In this document: one piece after another, positions 23,188-30,923 of the stretch
How positions within the stretch are numbered: the stretch's first letter is position 1
Layout: each line of letters begins with the position of its first letter
The notes under the pieces: model-generated
The model's database searches: none
What the model saw: the letters and a program-made list of their open reading frames with translations, nothing else
Told to the model about the DNA's origin: nothing
Program-made: the position numbers and the translations under genes
Origin: Streptomyces mayonensis
GTDB lineage: Bacteria > Actinomycetota > Actinomycetes > Streptomycetales > Streptomycetaceae
DNA length: 48,283 bases
Assembly (NCBI RefSeq): GCF_018982965.1
Contig: NZ_JACBYP010000060.1
Coordinates: 1-48,283, forward strand
Direction: 5' to 3'

Positions 23188-25740
23188 CTACGCGCCCCGC
23201 AGTCCCGGGCGGGCGGCTCCGCCCCCGAGGCTCACCCCCCGCAGTACCTCGCGGGGATCGGGCAGCCGCCGCAGCGCCACGGCCGCCGAGGCCGACGCCG
23301 ACGCGAACGGTGCCGGGGCAGGCGCGGGCGGCTGCGGGCCGTCGGACTGCTGCTGCGCCGCCCACGCCGCGATGTGCGCCCGGGACCGCAGCCCCAGTGT
23401 GGTGCGGATGTGCCGGATGTGCGTCTCCACCGTGCGTACGGACACATGGATGCGCGCCGCGATCTGCCGGTTGGTCAAACCCTCCACGACCAGTGCGGCC
23501 ACGTCCCGCTCCCGCCTGCTCAGCGGATGCGCGGCCCCCCTGGCCCGAGGCTCCGCCGATTCCTCGCCGAGCGCCAGGCACAGCGCCTGCCGCCACGGCA
23601 TCGACCGCCCCGCCTCCAGCCAGGACTCGGCCCGGCCCACGGGCAGCGCCCGCAGCGCGGTCTCGCGCGCCTGCTGGACATGCTGCCGCCACCAGCCGCT
23701 CTCTCCCGGCCTGCCGCCGCGCACCCGCTCCGCCACGCCCAGCAGGCGTACCCCCCGGTCGAACCGGTAGCCGCGGGTGGCGACCAGCGCCAGCCCCTCC
23801 AACGCCCGTGCGGCGTCCTCATGATGATGCGCACGGCAGCGCAGCGCCTGTGTGAAGTACTCCTCCGCCCGTTTCAAGTCGCCCTTCTCCAGCGCCAGCG
23901 AACCAGCGGTGGACAGAACGGCGCTCAGCCACTGCGGGGCCACCCCGCGGCGCAGCACGGGAAGGGCCCGTCCGAGCTCGCGTTCCGCGCCCGCCGGGTC
24001 GCCGTTCTCCAGCCAGTGCCGGGCGAGGGCGCCCAGACTCAGTGCCACGAGGGTGTCGTGCTGCGACCGCAGTCCGATCTCCAGCGACTCGTCCAGATCG
24101 TCGAGGGACGCCCGGTGCTCGTCGCGCCCCTGGCGCAGGATCCCGCGTTCCAGCAGCAGCCGGCCCAACAGCGCGGTGCGGCCCCGCCGCCGCTCCTCCC
24201 GCACCGCCCGGTCGATGCGCAGCGCCGCCTCGTCGGGCTCGGTGTCCCGGCAGGCGAGAGCCGCCGCCTCCAGTGCCACGGCGCGGTACTCGGAGTCCGG
24301 TGCGGTCTGCGCCAGGGCGTGCTCCACGAGCCCGGCCACCTCGGCGCCCCGCCCCTGCGCCCACTCCACCGCGGCCAACGCGCCGGCGAGGAGCAGCTGG
24401 CGTTCGTCGGAGCCCGTTCCCAGCCGCCGCACCGCGTGCGCGAGGTTGACGCGCTCCTCGGTCAGCCGGTCCAGCGTCGCGACCGGCACCACGGCCTCGT
24501 TCCGCAAGGGGAGCGACATCGTCGTCAGCCAGGCGGTCAGCTGTTCGTACGTCGCCGTGTCCTCGCCCTCGGCGACGAGCCGCTCCTGCCCGAAACACAG
24601 CGTGGACTCCAGCATCCGGAAGCGGGCGGCGCCACCGCCCGCGCCCGTCAGCGGGGTGATGACGGACTTCGACTCCAGGGCGACCAGGAGTTCCGGCAGC
24701 GCGATCGCCGCCCCCGGCACGTCCGCCGTGACCGCCGTGGCCGCGTCCGGCCCGAAACCGCCCGGCAGGACCGACAGCCGTCGCAGCAGCGCCTGTTCCA
24801 CCGGCTTCAGCAGCGCGTACCCCCACTCCAGCGCGGCGCGAAGACTCTGGTGGCGGTCGTCGGCGAGCCGCCAGCCGTTCGTCAGGAGCGCCAGCCGGTC
24901 GTGCAGCCGGGAGCGGATCTCGGCCGGTGGGAAGACCCGGATCAGCCGGGCGGCCATCTCGATGGGGAGCGGCAACCCGTCCAGACGCGCGCATATATCG
25001 GCCACGTCGGCGGCGTTGTCGCGGCTGAGCCGGAAGTCCGGGGCGACGGCGCGGGCCCGGTCCATGAAAAGCGAGACCGCGTCCGAACGCAGGCTGTCGG
25101 CAAGCGAGTCGACGGACTCGGGATCGCTCAGCGCCAGACCGGTCACGGAGAACACCGACTCGCCCGGCAGACACAGCGGTTCCCTGCTCGTGGCGAGCAC
25201 GCTCAGCCGCGGTCGTCCGGGGAGCAGCTCGGTCAGCAGCGTCCCGCACGTGTACAGGACGTGGTCGCAGTCGTCCAGGACGAGCAGCCGGTCCGGGGCC
25301 GAGGCCGCCGTGCCGCCGTCCGGTTCGTCGCCGAGTGCCTCGAGAACGCGTCGGCGCACGGCCTCGGCGCCGGTGACCGCGCCCAGCCTCACCACCGACA
25401 CCTCGCTCCGGCGGCCGCGCGCCTCCTGCCCGGCCACCTCCAGCGCCAGCCGGGACTTGCCCACGCCGGCGGGGCCGGTGAGCGTCAGCAGCCGCACCTC
25501 GTGCAACAGCCGGGTCAGCTCGACCAGTTCGTCGGCCCGGCCGACGAAGCTGCTCAGCTGGGTCAGGAGCTCGCTGCCCAGTCCGGCGTCCACACCGCCG
25601 GACCTGTGCCGCAGCCGGTAGGAGCGCTGCCGGCAGGCGTTGGAGCAGTAGCGGGCCCGGGGCTGCGAGGTGCGGGACTGTTTGGAGCGGGTCAGTGAGG
25701 TTCCGCAGGTGTCGCACGTGACAGTCGTGGGGGTGGACAT
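23188..25740 (-). CDS. ATPase-LuxR regulator with N-terminal zinc-finger-like motif
   Basis: 850 residues. The N-terminus has a CxxC...CxxxC metal-binding pattern (CDTCG ... YCSNACRQRSYR, residues ~5-40). A P-loop NTPase of the AfsR/NB-ARC-like type follows (GPAGVGKSRLA, LLVLDDCDHV, ATSREPL), then TPR-like helices. A LuxR helix-turn-helix (LSRRERDVAALVVEGLTNRQIA, SVRTVETHI) is followed by an Ala/Pro-rich tail. ATG 25740 was chosen over the upstream in-frame GTG 25749 because GAAAGG is 7 nt before it. The likely promoter is 445 nt upstream (26195-26224) and shares its layout with that of the first LAL gene, so the regulators may be controlled together. Confidence 0.87.
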   Translation of the reverse strand: MSTPTTVTCDTCGTSLTRSKQSRTSQPRARYCSNACRQRSYRLRHRSGGVDAGLGSELLTQLSSFVGRADELVELTRLLHEVRLLTLTGPAGVGKSRLALEVAGQEARGRRSEVSVVRLGAVTGAEAVRRRVLEALGDEPDGGTAASAPDRLLVLDDCDHVLYTCGTLLTELLPGRPRLSVLATSREPLCLPGESVFSVTGLALSDPESVDSLADSLRSDAVSLFMDRARAVAPDFRLSRDNAADVADICARLDGLPLPIEMAARLIRVFPPAEIRSRLHDRLALLTNGWRLADDRHQSLRAALEWGYALLKPVEQALLRRLSVLPGGFGPDAATAVTADVPGAAIALPELLVALESKSVITPLTGAGGGAARFRMLESTLCFGQERLVAEGEDTATYEQLTAWLTTMSLPLRNEAVVPVATLDRLTEERVNLAHAVRRLGTGSDERQLLLAGALAAVEWAQGRGAEVAGLVEHALAQTAPDSEYRAVALEAAALACRDTEPDEAALRIDRAVREERRRGRTALLGRLLLERGILRQGRDEHRASLDDLDESLEIGLRSQHDTLVALSLGALARHWLENGDPAGAERELGRALPVLRRGVAPQWLSAVLSTAGSLALEKGDLKRAEEYFTQALRCRAHHHEDAARALEGLALVATRGYRFDRGVRLLGVAERVRGGRPGESGWWRQHVQQARETALRALPVGRAESWLEAGRSMPWRQALCLALGEESAEPRARGAAHPLSRRERDVAALVVEGLTNRQIAARIHVSVRTVETHIRHIRTTLGLRSRAHIAAWAAQQQSDGPQPPAPAPAPFASASASAAVALRRLPDPREVLRGVSLGGGAARPGLRGA

Positions 25741-26446
25741 GGCACACACCTTTCGTGGTGTCGGCGGGTGCAGTGACGCGCTGTACTTCGGAAGGGGAGG
25801 CCGACTGCGGAGAAACTAAAACAGCCGGTCGGAAGAAGGCATGAAACCGGCGTGGCGAAAACGCCGGAAAACAGCGCGGAGCAGCGGCGGGCAGCCGGAC
25901 AATTGAAAAGAAACTTTCCAGTGCATCGGTGCGCGCCGGGCCCGGTCCGCCGTCGGGAAGGCGAAGAAGGAGAGCAGCGGTCCGGGGAACTACCGGCCGC
26001 GTGTGCTCGCGTTCGGCCCGGTCATCCGCCGGTGAACCGGCCGTACCGGTTCAGCAGCCGGACGTCGGTGTGCGGGGTATCTGCAAGGCGGGTGGTCACT
26101 ACCGGATACCCTCTTTCTGCACTGATGTGGGGGTGTCACCGAGGACGAATGCCGGGACGCGGGGCACCCGATTCGCTTCGCGTGATTGCATCCGAGCCTA
26201 GGAATGGCCGCGTCCGCGGGTCAAGCAACGCTTTGCTCGTACCCAAAAGACTGTGGTTCGGAGGTTCGGTGGGGCACGGTGCCCGTTTCTCCGGACGACG
26301 GAGTCCGTTTCGGGCCCGTTTCGAAAAGGCACCCCGCGCGGCTGCTCGCGGACCGCGCCCCAAACGTCGTACGGCGGACCCGTTTCGTGTGCGGAGGACG
26401 CCGGATTACTTCCGTTTCCCGGTGGCCCGGCGGTCGCGGCCCATGA
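25741..26446. other. Long upstream region / structured leader of the third LuxR gene
   Basis: 706 nt between the glycosyltransferase stop and the LuxR start, without a credible gene and with AT-richer patches (25,815-25,830 and 25,900-25,920) unusual for this window. On the minus strand it contains a promoter at 26195-26224. The transcript would then cross three inverted repeats: GGGTATC/GATACCC (26075-26111, enclosing GGTGGTCACTACC), TGAACCGG-N5-CCGGTTCA (26033-26053) and CCGGCGT-N7-ACGCCGG (25847-25867). Confidence 0.6.
26195..26271 (-). promoter_or_regulatory. Promoter of third LuxR gene with upstream element shared with first LAL promoter
   Basis: On the minus strand, -35 TTGACC (26224-26219), an 18-nt spacer and -10 TAGGCT (26200-26195). 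Upstream are ACCACAGT (26257-26250) and CACCGAAC (26271-26264), at exactly the distances found at 16339-16415. Confidence 0.6.
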
Positions 26447-27643
26447 TCAGCCGGGCAGCTCCGCCTCCACCAGATCGGCCGCTCGCCGGGAGCCGTCTCC
26501 CGGTGCGAGTTCCCGCTGCGCTGCGCAGCGCGCGGCGACGGCCGGATCGTCGGCGAGCCGCAGAACGGCCGCACGCAGCGCCTCGACGGCGACGTCGGCG
26601 GAGTCGACGCGCTCGGCGACACCCAGCCGGACCAGCATGGCGGCGTTGTCGAACTGATCGCCGGCCTGGGGCACGCAGAGCATCGGGGTGCCGGTGGCCA
26701 GGCCCTCCTGGGCGCCGCCGGCACCGGCGTGGGTGACGAAGAGGTCGGCCTGCCGCAAGACGCCCGGCTGGGGCACCCAGGGTCGGACCTCGACGTTGTC
26801 CGGCAGCGAGCCCAGTTCCTCCACCGACACCTGGCTGCCCACCTGGAGCAGCAGATACCAGTCGGGCAGCGTGCCGAAGGCCTCCGCGCAGGTCCGGTAG
26901 AAGCGGGGCTGTTTCGTGAAGTTGGAGCCGAGCGAGACCAACGCGACGCGCCTGCCCGCTGCTTCGGCAGGGCGTGTCCAGACATCGTGATCCGGCCGCT
27001 CGCCCTGGCACGGGCCGACGAAACTGTAACGGCGGGTGTCCACACGGTCGGCGTGGGGCTGGAGGGCGGGGTGGATCAGGACGAGCGAGCGCGGCGGGCG
27101 GCTCATGAAGGTGTCCGGGTCGACTCCCGCCAGGCCGTTGGCGCCGAGCCAGGAGCGCCAGTGCGCGTCATGGGCGCGGCCGCGAGCGCAGGACTTCAGC
27201 TCCTGGGCCAGCTTCGCACCGACCTCCTCCTCGTAGCCCTCCCAGGGCACCAGCTGGGGGGACAGTTGCACGTAGCCCACGGACCAGCGGTGCGCGAGCA
27301 CCTGGGCCGCCCAGCCGGAGAAGTCGCTGAGCACCAGGTCCGGGACGTCGTTCCGGTAGAGCTCCGCCAACTGCGGGAGCGCCTGGACGGCGTCCCGCAG
27401 GAACAACTCGGCGACGTCGAGCCGGGTCTCGCCCCATCTGCTCTGGTCGTCCCCGGCGGCGGGCAGTGTGGACCTCCAGACCCGGGGCTCGGCCCCGGTG
27501 GCGCGCACCCGCTCGACGAAGTCGCCCTCGTCGGGGATGGCATAACTGACCCGGTGGCCGCGGGCGACCAACTCCCGGACGATTCCCAGGCTCGGATTCA
27601 CATGACCGTGGTGGGCGATACTGACCATGGCGACGTGACTCAT
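26447..27643 (-). CDS. GT1-family glycosyltransferase (MGT/UGT type)
   Basis: 398 residues with the GT-B fold of macrolide-type and UDP/TDP-sugar glycosyltransferases. It opens VAMVSIAHHGHVNPSLGIVRELVARGH, has VSLGSNFTKQ at the domain junction, and the donor-binding motif region VEVRPWVPQPGVLRQADLFVTHAGAGGAQEGLATGTPMLCVPQAGDQ split over the C-terminal half. No deoxysugar genes are in the window, so a common sugar such as glucose or GlcNAc is possible. These enzymes either decorate a product or inactivate it for self-protection. ATG 27643 lacks a Shine-Dalgarno site and lies 7 nt after a -10 box, so the mRNA is probably leaderless. Confidence 0.88.
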   Translation of the reverse strand: MSHVAMVSIAHHGHVNPSLGIVRELVARGHRVSYAIPDEGDFVERVRATGAEPRVWRSTLPAAGDDQSRWGETRLDVAELFLRDAVQALPQLAELYRNDVPDLVLSDFSGWAAQVLAHRWSVGYVQLSPQLVPWEGYEEEVGAKLAQELKSCARGRAHDAHWRSWLGANGLAGVDPDTFMSRPPRSLVLIHPALQPHADRVDTRRYSFVGPCQGERPDHDVWTRPAEAAGRRVALVSLGSNFTKQPRFYRTCAEAFGTLPDWYLLLQVGSQVSVEELGSLPDNVEVRPWVPQPGVLRQADLFVTHAGAGGAQEGLATGTPMLCVPQAGDQFDNAAMLVRLGVAERVDSADVAVEALRAAVLRLADDPAVAARCAAQRELAPGDGSRRAADLVEAELPG

Positions 27644-27650
27644 GCTGTGG

Positions 27651-27679
27651 ACGGTAGTGGAGACGACCTATGCCCACAA
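27651..27679 (-). promoter_or_regulatory. Promoter of glycosyltransferase gene, leaderless
   Basis: Minus strand: -35 TTGTGG (27679-27674), 17-nt spacer, -10 TACCGT (27656-27651). Transcription would start at or next to the ATG at 27643, consistent with the lack of a ribosome site. Confidence 0.5.
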
Positions 27680-27746
27680 CGGTCTTCCGGGGCGTGACAG
27701 CGGGGTAGGGGAACGGGTGCGGTGATCCACGACTCAGGGAGCGTCC

Positions 27747-28529
27747 ATGGCCGAAATTCGATCCGTCCAGGTTGCCGAAGGATTTCACGTCTTCGCGCCA
27801 CAGGTGGAAGGCGCACTCATTTCCGAGATCCACTTCATCTACAACGAGGTGTTCGTGGAGCGCGACTACCTCAAACACGGGATACGCATTCCCGGTTCCG
27901 CGCGGGTCGTGGACGTCGGTGCGAACGTGGGCATGTTCTCACTGTTCGTCGTGGGTGAGTGCCCGGATGCCCGGATCCTGGCCTTCGAACCGATTCCCGA
28001 GATCTACCAGGCATTGCGGGAAAACCTGAGCAGGTACGGCGCGAAGGGCGTGAAACCGGTGCGGGCGGCGCTCGGCGGACTGCCCGAGGAACAGGTCCGG
28101 TTCACCTATTTCCCCGCGCTGCCCGGTAACTCCACGCGCCACCCCGAGGAGAAACAACTCAACAAGAGGCTGGTCCAGGAGCAACTGGGCCCCGAAGCGG
28201 TGGACCGCATCCTGGGCGCCGTCGAGGTGGAGGCCGAGGTGCTCCGGTTGTCCGACGCCCTGCGCGACTGGGCGCCCGAGGGGCCGATCGATCTGCTGAA
28301 GATCGATGTGGAGGGCTCGGAACTCGAAGTCCTGGAAGGCCTCGACGGCTCGGACTGGCGACGGATCCGACAGTGCGTGATCGAGGTGCAGGACCTAGAC
28401 GGCCGCCTGGACGCCGTACTCGGCCTGCTCGGTGCCGAGGGTTTCACCGTCGCGACCGAACGTGCGACCAACATCCCGGACGTGCTGCGCCACTGGATGG
28501 TGTACGCCGCGAAGGAGGCCGGCCAGTGA
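27747..28529 (+). CDS. FkbM-family SAM-dependent methyltransferase
   Basis: 260 residues. The SAM-binding motif I is VVDVGANVGMFSLF, followed by the FkbM-typical ILAFEPIPEIYQALRENL and DLLKIDVEGSELEVLEGL. FkbM enzymes usually O-methylate sugars or polyketide/peptide hydroxyls. It is divergent from the glycosyltransferase, so methylation of the attached sugar or of a phenol/hydroxy group of the peptide is plausible. ATG 27747 has AGGGAG 5 nt upstream. It is the last intact gene before the apparent cluster border. Confidence 0.87.
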   Translation: MAEIRSVQVAEGFHVFAPQVEGALISEIHFIYNEVFVERDYLKHGIRIPGSARVVDVGANVGMFSLFVVGECPDARILAFEPIPEIYQALRENLSRYGAKGVKPVRAALGGLPEEQVRFTYFPALPGNSTRHPEEKQLNKRLVQEQLGPEAVDRILGAVEVEAEVLRLSDALRDWAPEGPIDLLKIDVEGSELEVLEGLDGSDWRRIRQCVIEVQDLDGRLDAVLGLLGAEGFTVATERATNIPDVLRHWMVYAAKEAGQ

Positions 28530-28530
28530 C

Positions 28531-28554
28531 CAGCCCGACGCCGCCGTCGGGCTG
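28531..28554 (+). terminator. Terminator hairpin after the FkbM gene
   Basis: CAGCCCGACG and CGTCGGGCTG pair perfectly (10 bp) around the loop CCGC, starting two bases after the methyltransferase stop. Confidence 0.7.
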
Positions 28555-28555
28555 A

Positions 28556-28757
28556 AACGGCCTTCGCAGGGTCCGTCTGTACGATGCTCGGGCGTCTTGC
28601 CTCACGTACCTCGCCGACAACGGTGTGCCGGATCACCTGCTCGCCGGGTGGGCCGGACACCAACGTGAAGACGACGAGGAAGCGGTACGTGGAGCCGGAC
28701 GCGGCGGACCTGCTTCCGGCGGCGGAGGCGTGTGGAGGTCTCGCGGGGGGAGTGTGA
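28556..28757 (+). pseudogene. Remnant of a tyrosine-recombinase (phage/ICE integrase) C-terminus
   Basis: Translation from 28556 gives GLRRVRLYDARASCLTYLADNG followed by VPDHLLAGWAGH, which matches the box II region of Streptomyces-type integrases (usual LYDARHSCLTYLA...WAGH). After GH the coding passes to another frame as TNVKTTRKRYVEPDAADLLP and ends at TGA 28755-28757 after GGLAGGV, the usual C-terminus. A 2-nt loss at about 28,658 explains the frame change. The N-terminal four-fifths and any start are missing, and the expected His of the RHS/RHA box is Ala. It is a dead fragment between the cluster and chromosomal genes, probably left from an integrated element. Confidence 0.75.
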
Positions 28758-28786
28758 CAGATCATGACAGACAAAGGTGTGAACCC

Positions 28787-30139
28787 GTGACCGAAGGCAA
28801 GACCGAGACGCTGCAGTACCGCTTTGACGGGCCGGAACACCTACCAGTCCTGATCCTCGGTCCCTCACTGGGCACCACCTGGCACATGTGGGACCGGCAG
28901 GTCCCCGAGCTGTCGCAGCAGTGGCGGATCTTCCGGTTCGACCTGCCGGGGCACGGGGGCGCTCCGGCCCATCCGGCCGGTTCCGTCGCCGAACTCACCG
29001 AGCGCCTGCTCGCCACCCTCGACGGGCTCGGGGTGCAGCGCTTCGGCTACGCGGGCTGCGCGTTCGGCGGTGCCGTCGGCATCGAGCTGGCGCTGCGGCA
29101 CCCCGAGCGCCTCGCCTCCCTCGCGCTCATCGCCGCCTCGCCCCGCTTCGGCACGGCCGACGAGTTCCGTCAGCGCGGCGTGATCGTCCGCACCAACGGG
29201 CTCGACCCCATCGCGCGCAGCTCACCGGAGCGCTGGTTCACCGGCGGGTACGCCGCCGCCCAGCCCGCGATCACCGAGTGGGCCGTACAGATGGTGCGCA
29301 CCACCGACCCCGGCTGCTACATCTCCGCCTGCGAGGCCCTGGCCGCCTTCGACGTGCGCGGCGAACTCGGCCGGGTCGGCGTCCCCACCCTGGTCCTCGT
29401 CGGCTCCGACGACCAGGTCACCGGCCCCGCCGAGGCCCGCACCCTGGTCGCCGGCATCCCCGACGCCCGCCTCGCCGTCGTCCCCGGCGCCTCCCACCTG
29501 GTTCCCGTCGAGCAGCCCGCGGCCGTCACCGACCTGCTGGTCCGGCACTTCACCACCGCGTGGCAGGCCCCGCACGACATCAACGCCACCGGCCAGATCC
29601 CCGTACCGGCCGCCCATCCCGCCGCACCGCCGGCCCCCGCCTCCGCCCCCGCCGCCGGGGCGCCGGGCGTCGCGCAGCCGGCCCTGGCCGCGCCTCCCCA
29701 GGCCGCGCCCATCGCCGAGATCGAGCCGGCCGCCGTGCCCCAGCAGCCGCAGGGGCGGCCCGACCCGTACGACACGGGGCTCAAGGTGCGCCGCGAGGTG
29801 CTCGGCGACGCTCACGTCGACCAGGCGCTCGCGCAGGCCGACGCGTTCTCGGAGGACTTCCAGGAGCTGCTCACCCGGTACGCCTGGGGCGAGGTCTGGG
29901 ACCGGCCGGGCCTGGACCGGCGCTCCCGCAGCTGTGTCACCCTCACCGCCCTCGTCGCCGGCGGCCACCTGGACGAACTCGCGCCCCACCTCAGGGCCGC
30001 CCTGCGCAACGGCCTCACCCCCGGCGAGATCAAGGAAGTGCTGCTGCAGGCCGCTGTCTACTGCGGCGTACCGGCCGCCAACCGGGCCTTCAAGGTGGCC
30101 CAGCAGGTCGTGCGCGAGGCGACGACACCGCAGGAGTGA
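28787..30139 (+). CDS. pcaL: Fused 3-oxoadipate enol-lactonase / 4-carboxymuconolactone decarboxylase
   Basis: 450 residues joining two steps of the beta-ketoadipate pathway for protocatechuate. The alpha/beta-hydrolase PcaD-like half (1-265) has LGPSLGTTWHMWDRQVPEL and a C-terminal PGASHLVPVEQP His. A Pro/Ala linker (~270-325) leads to the PcaC-like half (330-450) with GLKVRREVLGDAHVDQAL, GEVWDRPGLDRRSRS and EVLLQAAVYCGVPAANRAF. The nucleophile elbow reads AGCAFGGA, with Ala where GxSxG has Ser, so lactonase activity is uncertain. GTG 28787 was chosen because the protein then begins at the usual TETLQYRFDG and AAAGG lies ~9 nt upstream. No other pca genes are nearby. Confidence 0.83.
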   Translation: MTEGKTETLQYRFDGPEHLPVLILGPSLGTTWHMWDRQVPELSQQWRIFRFDLPGHGGAPAHPAGSVAELTERLLATLDGLGVQRFGYAGCAFGGAVGIELALRHPERLASLALIAASPRFGTADEFRQRGVIVRTNGLDPIARSSPERWFTGGYAAAQPAITEWAVQMVRTTDPGCYISACEALAAFDVRGELGRVGVPTLVLVGSDDQVTGPAEARTLVAGIPDARLAVVPGASHLVPVEQPAAVTDLLVRHFTTAWQAPHDINATGQIPVPAAHPAAPPAPASAPAAGAPGVAQPALAAPPQAAPIAEIEPAAVPQQPQGRPDPYDTGLKVRREVLGDAHVDQALAQADAFSEDFQELLTRYAWGEVWDRPGLDRRSRSCVTLTALVAGGHLDELAPHLRAALRNGLTPGEIKEVLLQAAVYCGVPAANRAFKVAQQVVREATTPQE

Positions 30140-30200
30140 GCGGACCGCGGGCGAGCGCCCCGCCGGTGCGGGATCCGGGCGCGGCGGCAAGATGGGGAGC

Positions 30201-30836
30201 ATGAAGCTCACCAAGAAGTCGCACTCCTGCGTCCGCCTCGAGAAGGACGGGCAGACGCTCGTCCTGGACCCCGGCGGTTTCAGCGAGGAGGACGCCGCGC
30301 TCGGCGCGGACGCGATCCTCGTGACCCACGAGCACCCCGACCACTTCGACGAGCTGCGGCTGCGCGCCGCGATGGAGGACAATCCGGCGGCGCGGATCTG
30401 GACGCTGAAGTCGGTCGCGGAGAAGATCTCGGGGGCGTTCCCCGGCCGCGTGCACACCGTCGGCCACGGGGACGCCTTCACCGCGGCCGGCTTCGACGTA
30501 CAGGTCCACGGCGAACTGCACGCGGTGATCCACCCGGACATCCCGCGCGTCACCAACATCGGCTTCCTCGTGGAGGGCGGCAGGCTCTTCCACCCCGGCG
30601 ACGCCCTCACCGTCCCCGACCGGCCGGTGGAGACGCTGATGCTCCCCGTCATGGCCCCCTGGAACAAGATCGCCGAGGTCATCGACTACGTCCGTGAGGT
30701 CGGCCCGCAGCGTGCCTACGACATCCACGACGCGCTGCTCACCGACCTCGCCCGCCCGGTCTACGACCGGCAGATCGGGGAGCTGGGCGGCGCCGAGCAC
30801 CTGCGGCTGGCCTCGGGGGACTCCGCCCGGGTGTGA
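30201..30836 (+). CDS. Metallo-beta-lactamase-fold hydrolase (UlaG-like)
   Basis: 211 residues. The metal-binding motif HEHPDHFDE (HxHxDH) is at residues ~47-55, with further His in GELHAVIH and FHPGDA and a final IHD segment. This small one-domain type is common in Streptomyces as a metal-dependent hydrolase of unassigned substrate. ATG 30201 fits the usual MKLTKKSH start; ATG 30192 three codons earlier is also possible. It is separated by 61 nt from pcaL and precedes xth on the same strand. Confidence 0.8.
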   Translation: MKLTKKSHSCVRLEKDGQTLVLDPGGFSEEDAALGADAILVTHEHPDHFDELRLRAAMEDNPAARIWTLKSVAEKISGAFPGRVHTVGHGDAFTAAGFDVQVHGELHAVIHPDIPRVTNIGFLVEGGRLFHPGDALTVPDRPVETLMLPVMAPWNKIAEVIDYVREVGPQRAYDIHDALLTDLARPVYDRQIGELGGAEHLRLASGDSARV

Positions 30837-30923
30837 CGCCCCGCGGACGTGCGGGTCCGGTCGCGTTCCGGGCCGGGCAACGGCGGGACCGCGTTGTCGG
30901 TGCCGCCCGGTAGGTTGGGGAAC

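Noticed and set aside
26103..26191. Possible 30-residue minus-strand peptide starting at ATG 26191
   Set aside because: The ATG lies only 3 nt after the -10 box, so it would fall before the expected transcript start, and there is no Shine-Dalgarno site.
25852..26736. Plus-strand open frame of 294 codons in the third LuxR upstream region
   Set aside because: Overlaps the glycosyltransferase 3' end antisense, has no family resemblance and an Arg-rich composition.
28625..28786. Upstream extension of the pcaL frame to 28625
   Set aside because: These codons are the integrase remnant read through; GTG 28787 gives the family N-terminus and has a ribosome site.
28530..28790. tRNA gene or att site beside the integrase remnant
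   Set aside because: No cloverleaf or tRNA 3' end and no clear direct repeat pair could be seen within the window.
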